Shown in pieces: positions 1 to 7,342 of a stretch of 17,624 nt of DNA. How positions within the stretch are numbered: the stretch's first letter is position 1; each line of letters opens with the position of its first letter. The notes beneath the pieces were generated by a model, which saw only the letters and a list, made by a program, of their open reading frames with translations, did no database searches and was not told the DNA's origin. The DNA is from CAYHWW01 sp964360145 (GTDB lineage Bacteria; Bdellovibrionota; UBA1018; CAYHWW01): positions 1-17,624 of the forward strand of contig CAYHWW010000054.1 of assembly GCA_964360145.1 (NCBI GenBank), given 5' to 3'. Made by a program: the position numbers and the translations under genes.

Positions 1-37
1 AATTTGGTTGAGGATCCGCGGTAAAACAGAGTCTACG

Positions 38-166
38 AGTAGGCGAAGGTATTTTCCCGCTGAGCGAGGCGCGACGACGAGTGAGCGACCAAGGCGTGCT
101 CCTGCACGCCGCGTGGAGCCACGAGGAGGAAGCAACGAAGCTCAGTGGGAAAAGACCGAGCCTACT
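38..166. repeat. Long imperfect inverted repeat, possible structured RNA or terminator
   Basis: The arm at 38-65 is complementary to the arm at 140-166. Read as RNA, 56-65 pairs with 140-149 over ten positions including one G-U wobble (59 with 146). Four T-A pairs follow (52-55 with 150-153), then 48-50 with 155-157, and after a small internal loop 38-43 with 161-166. The 74-nt region between the arms contains a perfect 7-bp hairpin, GGCGTGC (93-99) with GCACGCC (104-110) around a TCCT loop. The outer arm reaches the stop codon of the minus-strand gene (165-167), so the element could be that gene's 3' end structure or an independent small RNA. I did not recognise it as RNase P RNA, 6S, SRP RNA or tmRNA. 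Confidence 0.5.
93..110. repeat. Perfect 7-bp hairpin inside the larger inverted repeat
   Basis: GGCGTGC at 93-99 and GCACGCC at 104-110 are exact reverse complements separated by a 4-nt loop. No T-run follows on either strand, so it is not an intrinsic terminator by itself. Confidence 0.5.
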
Positions 167-479
167 AGAGGCCTTTGCGGCGGCCTCTGATGATGGTCCG
201 TCTCCGCGGGTCGGCAGATTTTTCCTCCGCGATGAATTCCTTGCCGTCTTTGAGGCCCATGAAGCGCTTATGCAGCATTTCCTGCACCTGCTCCTTCAAG
301 TCCTCCACGATCTGCTTCTGCAGCTTAGCCGGCACGATGGATCCACAGCAGTGCAGAAATTTCAGGTAGTCGGCCACCACTTTGTCGATAAAGGCTGACT
401 CCTCTTCGGAATCATCGTTAAAATCATAGAGATGCTGCTCAAAGATCACATACAACGGATCGAGAATTTGATCGGGCAT
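165..479 (-). CDS. Small acidic hypothetical protein
   Basis: This encodes 104 residues and I do not recognise the family. The first half is rich in acidic and aromatic residues (NDDSEEESAF near residues 21-30). The middle contains a probable amphipathic helix (KLQKQIVEDLKEQVQEML) and the last 15 residues are strongly basic (RRRTIIRGRRKGL). There is no signal peptide or membrane segment, so it is probably cytosolic. Reality is supported by an AGGGAGG ribosome binding site on the minus strand (complement of 489-495), about 9 nt before the ATG, and by protein-like composition. It is the only minus-strand gene accepted here and diverges from the nrnA-like gene with about 35 bp between start codons. 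Its stop codon lies inside the right arm of the left-edge inverted repeat. Confidence 0.6.
   Translation of the reverse strand: MPDQILDPLYVIFEQHLYDFNDDSEEESAFIDKVVADYLKFLHCCGSIVPAKLQKQIVEDLKEQVQEMLHKRFMGLKDGKEFIAEEKSADPRRRTIIRGRRKGL
168..187. repeat. Short hairpin at the 3' end of the minus-strand gene
   Basis: GAGGCC (168-173) and GGCCTC (182-187) are perfect reverse complements around an 8-nt loop and overlap the last codons of the minus-strand gene. On the minus strand the first T-rich tract (TCTTTT, complement of 149-154) comes some 13 nt later, so a canonical intrinsic terminator is not well supported. Confidence 0.3.
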
Positions 480-514
480 GAAGCTCGCCCTCCCTGTCCA
501 TCTCTTCGGCGGGA

Positions 515-1588
515 ATGGGGCGGGAGATGAGCGCTGCCCCGGAGAAAATGTCCGTCTCGGAGGCAGGAAGGCTCATCTCCGAGAGCTCCAGAATCGTTTT
601 ATGCACCCACGCGGTGCCTGATGGCGATGGCCTGGGGGCAGAAACCGCCCTGTACCACTACCTTGTCCGTCTCGGGAAAGAAGTGCGCATCATCAACCCC
701 GACCAGATGCCCGCGCGCTATCGCTTTCTTGATCCCGCGGGCACCCTGGAAGTCGCGGGCCATTTGCGCTCGCCCTTCAATGGGGCAGATCTCGCAATCG
801 TCGTGGATACCGGTGACTACCGCCGCCTGGGCCCCCTCTGGCAGCTCTTCAAAGCTTCCTGCGGCACGGTTGTCTTTCTTGATCACCATCCCAGATTGCC
901 AGATGAGAGCCCGCCTTCCCCCGCCGACGGCGAAGGCGCCGATGTTTACGATGTCATTGATGAGCGATCTTCCTCCATCGGCGAGCTCCTCTACCGCCTC
1001 TTCCATGTGGCCCACGATGTGCTGGATCCGAAGAACCCCAGTTTTCGCCTTTCTCCCGAGATCGCTCTCGGCCTCTACGTCTCCATCATTACGGACACCA
1101 ATTCGTTTCGCTACTCGAAGACCACGGCGCTCTCACACCGCATCGCCGCCGATCTCATTGACTACGGGCTCCAGCCCGAGCTTATCTATCAGAATATTTA
1201 TTCAACAAAGTCAGTTGATCACCTGAGGCTCATCGGCACCGCCCTTTCAGGGGTGTCTCAATCCGAGGATGGGCTCGTGGCGTGGGTCGAGATCCCTCGT
1301 GAGGTGCGCCAAAAACATCGCGCCACGGGCGATGACACCCAGAACATCGTGAACTTCATGTTGCTGCTCCAAAATCCGGAAGTTCTTGTCATGCTGCGCG
1401 AAGAGGATGATGGCCGCATCAAGGCCAGCATCAAGTCCAAGGGGCAGATCATCGTGAACCGCATCGCCGCCGAGTTTGGCGGCGGTGGCCATGACTTTGC
1501 CTCGGGCTTCACAGCCACGGGCACCATGGCCGACGTGCGCACCAAGCTCCTGGGGCGCCTGCGTGAGGAGATGCGGGCGCGGAGGTGA
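515..1588 (+). CDS. nrnA: DHH-family phosphoesterase (NrnA-like nanoRNase/pAp phosphatase)
   Basis: This is a DHH/DHHA1 phosphoesterase of 357 residues. NrnA-type enzymes degrade very short RNA oligonucleotides and dephosphorylate 3'-phosphoadenosine 5'-phosphate in the cytosol, using metal ions. The visible motifs are HAVPDGDGLGA (32-42, metal-binding motif I), VVDTGD (96-101), DHHP (123-126), TDTNSFRY (193-200), and the C-terminal DHHA1 glycine motif GGGGH (322-326). No CBS or RecJ-type extra domains are seen. The length is slightly above the roughly 310-340 typical of NrnA. The start is uncertain: ATG at 515, 527 (GGGAG abuts it) or 548 could be used. Its stop overlaps the Shine-Dalgarno of the next gene, so the two are probably co-transcribed. 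Family assignment is strong; the exact substrate is inferred. Confidence 0.88.
   Translation: MGREMSAAPEKMSVSEAGRLISESSRIVLCTHAVPDGDGLGAETALYHYLVRLGKEVRIINPDQMPARYRFLDPAGTLEVAGHLRSPFNGADLAIVVDTGDYRRLGPLWQLFKASCGTVVFLDHHPRLPDESPPSPADGEGADVYDVIDERSSSIGELLYRLFHVAHDVLDPKNPSFRLSPEIALGLYVSIITDTNSFRYSKTTALSHRIAADLIDYGLQPELIYQNIYSTKSVDHLRLIGTALSGVSQSEDGLVAWVEIPREVRQKHRATGDDTQNIVNFMLLLQNPEVLVMLREEDDGRIKASIKSKGQIIVNRIAAEFGGGGHDFASGFTATGTMADVRTKLLGRLREEMRARR
1581..1585 (+). promoter_or_regulatory. Ribosome binding site deciding the 1591 start
   Basis: GGAGG lies 5 nt before the ATG at 1591. A GTG at 1585 in the same frame overlaps this site and is therefore a poor start. Confidence 0.6.
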
Positions 1589-1590
1589 CC

Positions 1591-2679
1591 ATGGACGATG
1601 AGTCTTCCTCTCAGCCGCTGAAAGTGGTGCTTGTGTACCCACTGGCGCCATCCTTGGAGTGGGCAACCCCCATCCTGCTCCAGCGGTCGGATGATTTCGC
1701 GATCACCATGGTCCAGGGCTCACTGTTCAGCTTTAGTGGCTTCGACCCTTCCGAGCCTTCGTTGTTTCTATTTTCCGTGATGGATCCCGCGAGCCGCACC
1801 CAGGTCAAGGCCTGGCTTGAAACGAAACCTCCGTTACCGCCGGGGCATCGGATTCTTGTGATCTCGGAGGAAAAGAAGGGCATGGCAGTGGGGGGCTGGA
1901 AGAATCTGGGTGTCAATGAGTATATCCTTGGGCCGGTGGTGGCCCACACTGTGCTGCAGAAACTCCAGCGTCATAAGACGAAAATGGAGGCGGAGTTGAG
2001 CGAGGCCGGCGTGAAATATGTGCCACGGCCGCCCCGTCCCCAGGGTCATCGAGTCCTGCTGCAAAATAAAGGTGACACCCTTGAGAGGGAGTTCGCGGTC
2101 CACGGTGTTGTGTTGGGGCCCAATACTTTTCTTTTTCCCCGTGAAGAAGACGCTAAAGAGGTGCGCAAAGTCGTGGTTGAGGGGGAGTTCAAAGGCTTTA
2201 ACCCCAAGCAGGGTGAATGGCAGCCCAGCGCAAAAAATGCACCGGGCGCACCGGTGGGTGAGAAGTCATGGGATTGGGTCTATACCGTTGGCGCGCCCCA
2301 GGAGGCGAAGGACGATGGCAGTTTTCGCTTCGTGGGGCAGAAGCCCGTATTTGACGCGGAGAGTGGCCAGTGGCGTTTTCAGGGGTCCGCGCCCCTGATG
2401 TTTCATAATAAGCCGGGCGAATCATCGAGTGCGGCGACGCCTGCCACGATGTTCGGTTACCACACCAGTTGTGGCGTGGTGATGTACAAAGCCTCGGGAG
2501 TAATCCCGGCTTCAGCTCGTGTGTGGTTCGTGCGTACGGACAACTTCAAGGGCACTCCCCTGGAGCACTTCCAGAAGAAGCCGAAGCCCCATGAGACCGG
2601 TGGCTCCGACAGCGAGTTGCTCAAGGTGCTGAATGATGCCCTGAAAACCAGCCCCATCCACGGCAAGAAAAAAACATAA
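1591..2679 (+). CDS. Hypothetical protein with degenerate receiver-like N-terminal domain
   Basis: The 362-residue product is probably cytosolic, with no signal peptide or membrane segment. Residues about 9-128 have the alternating hydrophobic strand/helix spacing of a response-regulator receiver domain: KVVLVYPL, LFLFSVMDP, HRILVISEE, EYILGP. The key residues are not those of an active receiver: the position of the phosphoacceptor Asp is Ser62 by alignment to the usual DxxMP, the conserved Lys near strand 5 is Gly114, and the acidic pair after strand 1 is absent. After a proline-rich linker (about 144-153), the C-terminal part (about 155-362) is rich in aromatic and glycine residues and was not recognised; no DNA-binding or enzymatic motif stands out. 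It starts 3 nt after the nrnA-like stop. A phosphorylation-independent signalling or scaffold role is inference only. Confidence 0.75.
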   Translation: MDDESSSQPLKVVLVYPLAPSLEWATPILLQRSDDFAITMVQGSLFSFSGFDPSEPSLFLFSVMDPASRTQVKAWLETKPPLPPGHRILVISEEKKGMAVGGWKNLGVNEYILGPVVAHTVLQKLQRHKTKMEAELSEAGVKYVPRPPRPQGHRVLLQNKGDTLEREFAVHGVVLGPNTFLFPREEDAKEVRKVVVEGEFKGFNPKQGEWQPSAKNAPGAPVGEKSWDWVYTVGAPQEAKDDGSFRFVGQKPVFDAESGQWRFQGSAPLMFHNKPGESSSAATPATMFGYHTSCGVVMYKASGVIPASARVWFVRTDNFKGTPLEHFQKKPKPHETGGSDSELLKVLNDALKTSPIHGKKKT

Positions 2680-2767
2680 TGCTTCGCGTCTAGGTTTTGG
2701 TGCGACATTCCCGCTTGCGTAAGAATCAGCAGTGGATCTATGTTCATCTCTTCTTCGCAGAACGACC

Positions 2768-2773
2768 AAGGAG
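2768..2773 (+). promoter_or_regulatory. Ribosome binding site for the ABC ATPase
   Basis: AAGGAG lies 6 nt before the ATG at 2780. This supports 2780 over the in-frame upstream ATG at 2732, which would add a 16-residue extension not seen in the family. Confidence 0.65.
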
Positions 2774-2779
2774 TCCTTC

Positions 2780-3508
2780 ATGATTGATGTGCAGAACCTC
2801 ACGAAGTTCTATGGCACTCGCAAAGCCGTCGATGGTTTAAGTTTTTCCGTGGCCAAGGGCGAAGTTCTCGGCTTTCTCGGCCCCAACGGCGCGGGCAAGT
2901 CCACCACGATGAAAATCCTCACCTGCTTCATGCCAGCCACCAGCGGCACAGCCCGGGTGGCGGGGTTTGACGTATTTGAACAGCCCATGGAAGTGAAGAA
3001 AAGAGTCGGTTATCTGCCAGAGATACCGCCGGTATATCGGGAGATGGTGGTGAAGGATTATCTCACCTACGTGGCAAACCTCCACGGCATCCGTGGTGCC
3101 GACGCCTCCCGCGCCGTGGATACGACCCTCGGAAAATGCGGGCTGGGTCAAGTGCGCGGGCGCCTCATCGGCAACCTCTCCAAGGGCTATCGGCAGCGCG
3201 TGGGCATCGCCCAGGCCATCGTCACCAACCCCGCCGTTCTCATTCTCGACGAGCCCACCGTGGGGCTGGACCCGCTGCAGATCATGGAGATCCGCGATCT
3301 GATCAAATCCTTCGGTGGCGAGCACACCGTGGTGCTGAGCACCCACATCATGCAAGAGGTGCAAGCCGTCTGTTCCCGCGTGCTCATCATCAACAAGGGC
3401 AAGATCGTGGCCAATGACAGCATTGAGGCACTCACTGCCGGATCTACTCTTGAAGAAGTATTCATCAAGCTCACCAAGGGCGCTACTCAGGCGGAGGTAC
3501 AACCATGA
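2780..3508 (+). CDS. ABC transporter ATP-binding protein (GldA-like, ABC-2 type)
   Basis: The ATPase has 242 residues and is the cytosolic motor of an ABC-2 exporter. All nucleotide-binding motifs are present: Walker A GPNGAGKS (34-41), signature LSKGYRQ (133-139), Walker B VLILDEP (153-159), D-loop GLDP (162-165) and switch His in STHIM (187-191). The Q-loop region reads GYLPE (77-81), with Glu where many ABC proteins have Gln, as is common in GldA and related ABC-2 ATPases. The gene overlaps the permease gene by 4 nt (ATGA), and the permease is followed by GldG- and DUF4340-type genes. This order matches the gliding/ABC-2 clusters of Bacteroidetes and many delta-proteobacteria. In organisms without Gld gliding the substrate is unknown, so gliding should not be assumed. 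A gap of 100 bp upstream may hold the promoter. Confidence 0.93.
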   Translation: MIDVQNLTKFYGTRKAVDGLSFSVAKGEVLGFLGPNGAGKSTTMKILTCFMPATSGTARVAGFDVFEQPMEVKKRVGYLPEIPPVYREMVVKDYLTYVANLHGIRGADASRAVDTTLGKCGLGQVRGRLIGNLSKGYRQRVGIAQAIVTNPAVLILDEPTVGLDPLQIMEIRDLIKSFGGEHTVVLSTHIMQEVQAVCSRVLIINKGKIVANDSIEALTAGSTLEEVFIKLTKGATQAEVQP

Positions 3509-4278
3509 GAAACACATTTACGATCGCGAAGAAAGACCTCAAGACCTATTTTACGTCCCCCATCGCCTACGTCCTCATGGCGGTGTTCTCCTTCATCATG
3601 GGCTTCATGTTCTTCTCCATCTTGTCCATCTACATCGCGCAAAGCGGGCAGTTCGGCCAATTTGGTTTCGGCAAGGCGCCGAGCCTCACCGATCAGCTCA
3701 TCCGTCCCGTGTTTGGCAACATGAACGTGGTGCTTCTCTTTCTGGTGCCCATGATCACCATGCGCCTGTTCGCCGAGGAGCGTCGCAACAATACCATCGA
3801 GCTTCTCATGACGGCGCCGGTGACCCTCTGGGAAATCGTCATGGGCAAGTTCCTTTCGGCGCTGGCCTTCGCTTGCATTCTCATCTCACTGACTGCGCCC
3901 TTCATGGTGTGTCTTGCCATTGCAGCAAACCCTGATTGGTCTGTGATCGCCATGGCCTACCTGGGCACGGTGTTCATGATCGGTGTGTATATCTCCGCTG
4001 GCGTGTTCTTTTCGTCCATCACCGAGAACCAGATCGTGGCCGCGGCACTGACGTTCGGCTTCATCCTCTTCTCGTGGATCATCAAGTGGATTTCTTACGG
4101 CAGCGGCGCCAGCTCCGTCGTTGGGGATATTCTCGGATATCTCTCCATCGTGGATCACTACGAGGATTTCTCGAAGGGTGTCTTCAATACCAAGGACCTG
4201 GTGTTCTACCTGTCCACCGCGGGGCTGGGGTTGTTCTTCAACTTCAAGGTCCTCGAGTCCCACACCTGGCGTTCATAA
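3505..4278 (+). CDS. ABC-2 type permease (GldF-like)
   Basis: This is a 257-residue inner-membrane permease partner of the preceding ATPase. Six hydrophobic segments are visible at about 20-44, 72-88, 117-140, 148-171, 175-196 and 233-249. The loop between segments two and three carries the conserved ABC-2 cytoplasmic coupling stretch (MRLFAEERRNNTIELLMTAP, 86-105). The late motif FSKGVFNTKDLVFY (222-235) resembles the corresponding GldF region. A strong GGAGGT site (3493-3498) lies 6 nt before the start, and the ATG overlaps the ATPase stop, indicating translational coupling. The protein is close to the usual length of about 240 residues. It probably works as a dimer with two ATPase subunits; the exported substrate is unknown. 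Confidence 0.9.
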   Translation: MRNTFTIAKKDLKTYFTSPIAYVLMAVFSFIMGFMFFSILSIYIAQSGQFGQFGFGKAPSLTDQLIRPVFGNMNVVLLFLVPMITMRLFAEERRNNTIELLMTAPVTLWEIVMGKFLSALAFACILISLTAPFMVCLAIAANPDWSVIAMAYLGTVFMIGVYISAGVFFSSITENQIVAAALTFGFILFSWIIKWISYGSGASSVVGDILGYLSIVDHYEDFSKGVFNTKDLVFYLSTAGLGLFFNFKVLESHTWRS

Positions 4279-4290
4279 CGGAGTCGCGCA

Positions 4291-5856
4291 ATGAAACCTC
4301 AAGACAAAAAAGCTCTCCTCTCTAGGGTTTTAAACATCGCCACAGGCCTCAATGCCCTGCTGCTTTTTTTCGTGGCCTTCGTCTACACCGAGGTGAGGGC
4401 AGGTATTTATGCCCTTTCGGGCACACTGCTCGTGCTCATGGTGGCATTGGCCTATCGCAATCAGAGGGCTCTGAGGACGGCCGCGACCACACGCACGGCG
4501 CGCTACGGTGTGAATGCCGCCGTCACCACGCTCCTCGTGGTGGCCATCGTCGTGGTGTTCAACTTCCTCAGCTACAACCACCCGTGGAAGAAAGATCTCA
4601 CCCGTGGCGGCATCCACACTCTCTCGGAGCAGAGCGTGAAAGTGGCTAAGGAGCTCAAGCAGGACGTGGAGCTCACGGCCTTCGTGAAGGCTCAACAAAA
4701 AGAACAGATCAAAGAAGTGGTAGAGAAATTCCGCGCTCTCACCAGCAAGATCAAAGTGGATTATGTGGACCCTGACCGCGACCCCGCCCGGGCCCGGGCC
4801 CTCAACGTCAAGAAATACGGCACGGTCATCGTCAAAGTGGGCACGAAAGAGACCCGCATCGACGAGATCAGTGAAGAGAAGTTCACCAATGCCCTGATCA
4901 AACTGCTCCAAGGCAAACCACAGCAGGTGTGTTTCTTAACGGGCCACGGCGAGCGCAATGCTGACGGCGCCGATGCCGAGGGTTACTCCCAGGCGAAAAA
5001 GGATATGGCTTCATCCTCCTGGGAAACCCGCACCGTGAATCTTCTTGAAGAGACCAAGGTTCCCGACTCCTGCACCATCCTTCTCGTTCTGGGGCCCAAT
5101 AAAGCCTTCTTCGACAAAGAACTGACCGTGCTCGGCCAGTACCTGGATGGCGGTGGCCACGCGCTCTTTGCTTTGGACCCTGATCTCAGAAGCAGTGAAG
5201 ACCGCAATAAGCAGGTCAATAAGCTTCTTGAGGCCTGGGGCGTGAAGGTCGCCCACAATATGGTGGTGGATCCCCTCTCCCGGCTCATGGGGGCGGAAGC
5301 CAGCGTGCCCATCGTGCCCACGTACAATAAAGATCATTCCATCACCAAAGAGTTTCAGGCCACCACTCTTTTCCCGCTGTCTTCCAGCGTGGAAGTTCAG
5401 AAAACAGCCCCCGCGGGTCTGAAGGTCACCTGGCTTGCCCGTAGCTCACCCAAGTCCGTGGGCGTCACGGACTTCAAGAGTCTTGCCTCGGGCAAAGTGC
5501 AACTCGATGCCGCCAGCAACACCAAGGGCCCCTTGGACATGTTGGTGGCCGTGGATGGCAAAAAAGAGGGTAGCAAGGCCACCCAGAGCACTAAACTCGT
5601 GGTCATGGGCACTTCGAGCCTTGCCAGTAATAACTTCGCCCGCCACGCCCAGAACTCGGATTTATTCCTCAACTCCGTGAGCTGGCTTGGTGACGACGAA
5701 AGCCTCATCTCCATCCGCCCCAAAGAAGAAGGTGGCCAGGCCATTACCCTGAGCCAAACTGAGGGGCGCTACATCCAGCTTCTCTCCATGGTGTTGGTGC
5801 CCTTATTGACTTTGGGTGCTGGCATCGGCAACTGGATCCGCAGAAGGAAACTCTAG
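4291..5856 (+). CDS. GldG-like ABC transporter auxiliary protein
   Basis: The protein has 521 residues and is anchored in the inner membrane with a large periplasmic region. Hydrophobic segments are at about 15-33, 38-54 and 73-94 near the N-terminus, and one at about 497-512 is followed by the basic tail RRRKL. The family signature DLTRGGIHTLSEQS (102-115) follows the third segment, and a GKPQQVCFLTGHGER stretch (208-222) sits in the periplasmic GldG domain. It lies 12 nt after the permease stop and 1 nt before the DUF4340 gene. In Flavobacterium, GldG forms a complex with GldA and GldF; here the role is inferred to be a structural or substrate-coupling subunit of the same ABC-2 complex. Confidence 0.88.
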   Translation: MKPQDKKALLSRVLNIATGLNALLLFFVAFVYTEVRAGIYALSGTLLVLMVALAYRNQRALRTAATTRTARYGVNAAVTTLLVVAIVVVFNFLSYNHPWKKDLTRGGIHTLSEQSVKVAKELKQDVELTAFVKAQQKEQIKEVVEKFRALTSKIKVDYVDPDRDPARARALNVKKYGTVIVKVGTKETRIDEISEEKFTNALIKLLQGKPQQVCFLTGHGERNADGADAEGYSQAKKDMASSSWETRTVNLLEETKVPDSCTILLVLGPNKAFFDKELTVLGQYLDGGGHALFALDPDLRSSEDRNKQVNKLLEAWGVKVAHNMVVDPLSRLMGAEASVPIVPTYNKDHSITKEFQATTLFPLSSSVEVQKTAPAGLKVTWLARSSPKSVGVTDFKSLASGKVQLDAASNTKGPLDMLVAVDGKKEGSKATQSTKLVVMGTSSLASNNFARHAQNSDLFLNSVSWLGDDESLISIRPKEEGGQAITLSQTEGRYIQLLSMVLVPLLTLGAGIGNWIRRRKL

Positions 5857-5857
5857 T

Positions 5858-7342
5858 ATGCCAGCGGGCCGCATGATGAAGAGTAACTTGATTTTGGCCG
5901 CTGTGCTGGTGGTGCTTTCCTCCTTCGCTCTCTGGTATGAATTCAAGCAGAAGCCCAAAGACGAGCACAAGTTGGAAGTATCCAAGCGGATGCTTGCCAT
6001 TCTTGAAGAGAAAGAAATCGAGAGCATCCGCATTGTGAGTGCCACCGCTGGCTCCGATGTCACTCTGACTTGCACCGCAAACTGCAAGGCTTCTAATTTT
6101 GCCTCTGAATGGTCCATCACCGCCCCCGGTGCCTACAAGGCTGACCAAGTCGTGGGCTCTGGCCTCGCCAATGTGTTGGGGACCACTGTCCCCACGGAGC
6201 GGGTGGATGTGTCTGGCCCTGAGGACGCTGTGTTGAAGAACTATAACCTTCACGGGGAACATCGGGGAGACCGTCGCTTTGAAATTCGCCTCAAAGGGGA
6301 AAAAGACCCTGTGGTTGTCTACGTAGGTGATCGCTCCCCCATTTCCAGTGACATCTATGTTTATGCCGCGGGGCCTGGACTTGACGGCAAGGTGGCGTTC
6401 CTCGCCAGTGCCAACCTGGAAGAGCATGTTGGCAAGAAGCTCAGCCATTGGCGCTCCAAGCGCATCATTGAGGTCGCAACCCCCGAAATTCGCGGACTCA
6501 AATTCACCGGAATCAAGGGGGATGTCACCATCACCCGTGGCACCGGCGAGGAGTCCAACTCCTGGCTCATCGCGGGCAAGGGCGTGGCGGATCCAGAAAC
6601 AGTGGACGCTTTCATTACAGGCCTCACCACCATGAGCGCTCAAGACTGGACTTCCGAGGATCTGGCGACGGATCGCAGTCGTCTCGATTTCCCCGCGGCG
6701 CCTCAGTACAAGCTCGAGATTGTGTTAGACGGCAAGCCCTCCGTGGTGGTGCAAGCCTTTGAAAACCGCCGCAAGCCCGCGGAGCATTACGTGGCCACCA
6801 GCGCCATGAAGTCCGTGGCGAAGGTGGACTTGCTCACCTTTCAGAAGTTCCAGAAGGACCGGGAGTATTTCCGTTTCCGTAAGCTCTTGTCCCCCGCGGA
6901 GAAGTTCAATGTTCAGAAGCTGCGTCTGACGCTTGGTTCAAGCGCTCCCGTGACCATCACCCAGGACAAGGGTCTTTGGGCCAGCTCTGACCTGACGGGT
7001 TTGTTGGCGACCAAAGTTGATGCCGCTGTCACCGCTTTTGGTGCGGCCAAAATCAAGACCTACGTGAAGCCCTCCGATGTGCGGGGGGAGCGGAAGGCCA
7101 TCTACGAGCTCTTCGGCAAGGATGGTAAACCCATTCGCTCCGCCCAGTTCTTTACTCGTAAAGAGAAGAACGCCACCCAGTGGTTTGCTCGAGTTTCAGG
7201 TGGTGACGCCGTGGAGCTTGAGCCATCAACCATCAGCGGTCTTCCCATGAAGAAAGAGGATTTTACCACGCCCCCGGCGGCACCCGCGGTGCCACATAAG
7301 GTGCCGCCCGCGACGCTGCCCATGCCTTCGGTCGCCCATTGA
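5858..7342 (+). CDS. DUF4340 domain-containing membrane-anchored protein
   Basis: This is a 494-residue protein with an N-terminal membrane anchor (about residues 8-27) and a long periplasmic region. The architecture and position directly after a GldG-like gene are typical of DUF4340 proteins, which accompany ABC-2/GldG clusters in many bacteria. Recognisable repeats of the pattern strand-loop-strand occur, for example VVVYVGDRSPISSDIYVY (around 142-159) and the parallel later stretch near residues 315-330. The C-terminus is Pro/Ala-rich, likely a flexible tail. The ATG at 5858 is preceded by AGAAGGA (5842-5848), 9 nt upstream; ATGs at 5873 and 5876 are alternatives. The function is unknown; a role in the ABC-2 complex is inferred. 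The next gene starts inside its stop codon. Confidence 0.82.
   Translation: MPAGRMMKSNLILAAVLVVLSSFALWYEFKQKPKDEHKLEVSKRMLAILEEKEIESIRIVSATAGSDVTLTCTANCKASNFASEWSITAPGAYKADQVVGSGLANVLGTTVPTERVDVSGPEDAVLKNYNLHGEHRGDRRFEIRLKGEKDPVVVYVGDRSPISSDIYVYAAGPGLDGKVAFLASANLEEHVGKKLSHWRSKRIIEVATPEIRGLKFTGIKGDVTITRGTGEESNSWLIAGKGVADPETVDAFITGLTTMSAQDWTSEDLATDRSRLDFPAAPQYKLEIVLDGKPSVVVQAFENRRKPAEHYVATSAMKSVAKVDLLTFQKFQKDREYFRFRKLLSPAEKFNVQKLRLTLGSSAPVTITQDKGLWASSDLTGLLATKVDAAVTAFGAAKIKTYVKPSDVRGERKAIYELFGKDGKPIRSAQFFTRKEKNATQWFARVSGGDAVELEPSTISGLPMKKEDFTTPPAAPAVPHKVPPATLPMPSVAH

Noticed and set aside
187..193. CTGATGA, reminiscent of a hammerhead ribozyme core
   Set aside because: No GAAA or supporting stems follow, and the bases lie within the minus-strand coding region.
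81..398. 105-codon plus-strand open frame at the left edge
   Set aside because: It runs through the inverted repeat and antisense to the minus-strand gene; the minus-strand frame has the better ribosome binding site and composition.
2715..2744. TTGCGT and TATGTT with 18-nt spacing upstream of the ABC ATPase, possible promoter
   Set aside because: Matches to the consensus are only 3/6 and 4/6, not better than expected by chance in a 100-bp gap.
2837..3517. Long open frame on the minus strand opposite the ABC ATPase
   Set aside because: It lies wholly antisense to a gene with all ABC motifs, and its translation shows no recognisable domain; it is a shadow of codon bias.
5744..6643. 299-codon open frame on the minus strand
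   Set aside because: It is antisense to the end of the GldG-like gene and the DUF4340 gene, with no domain or supported start.
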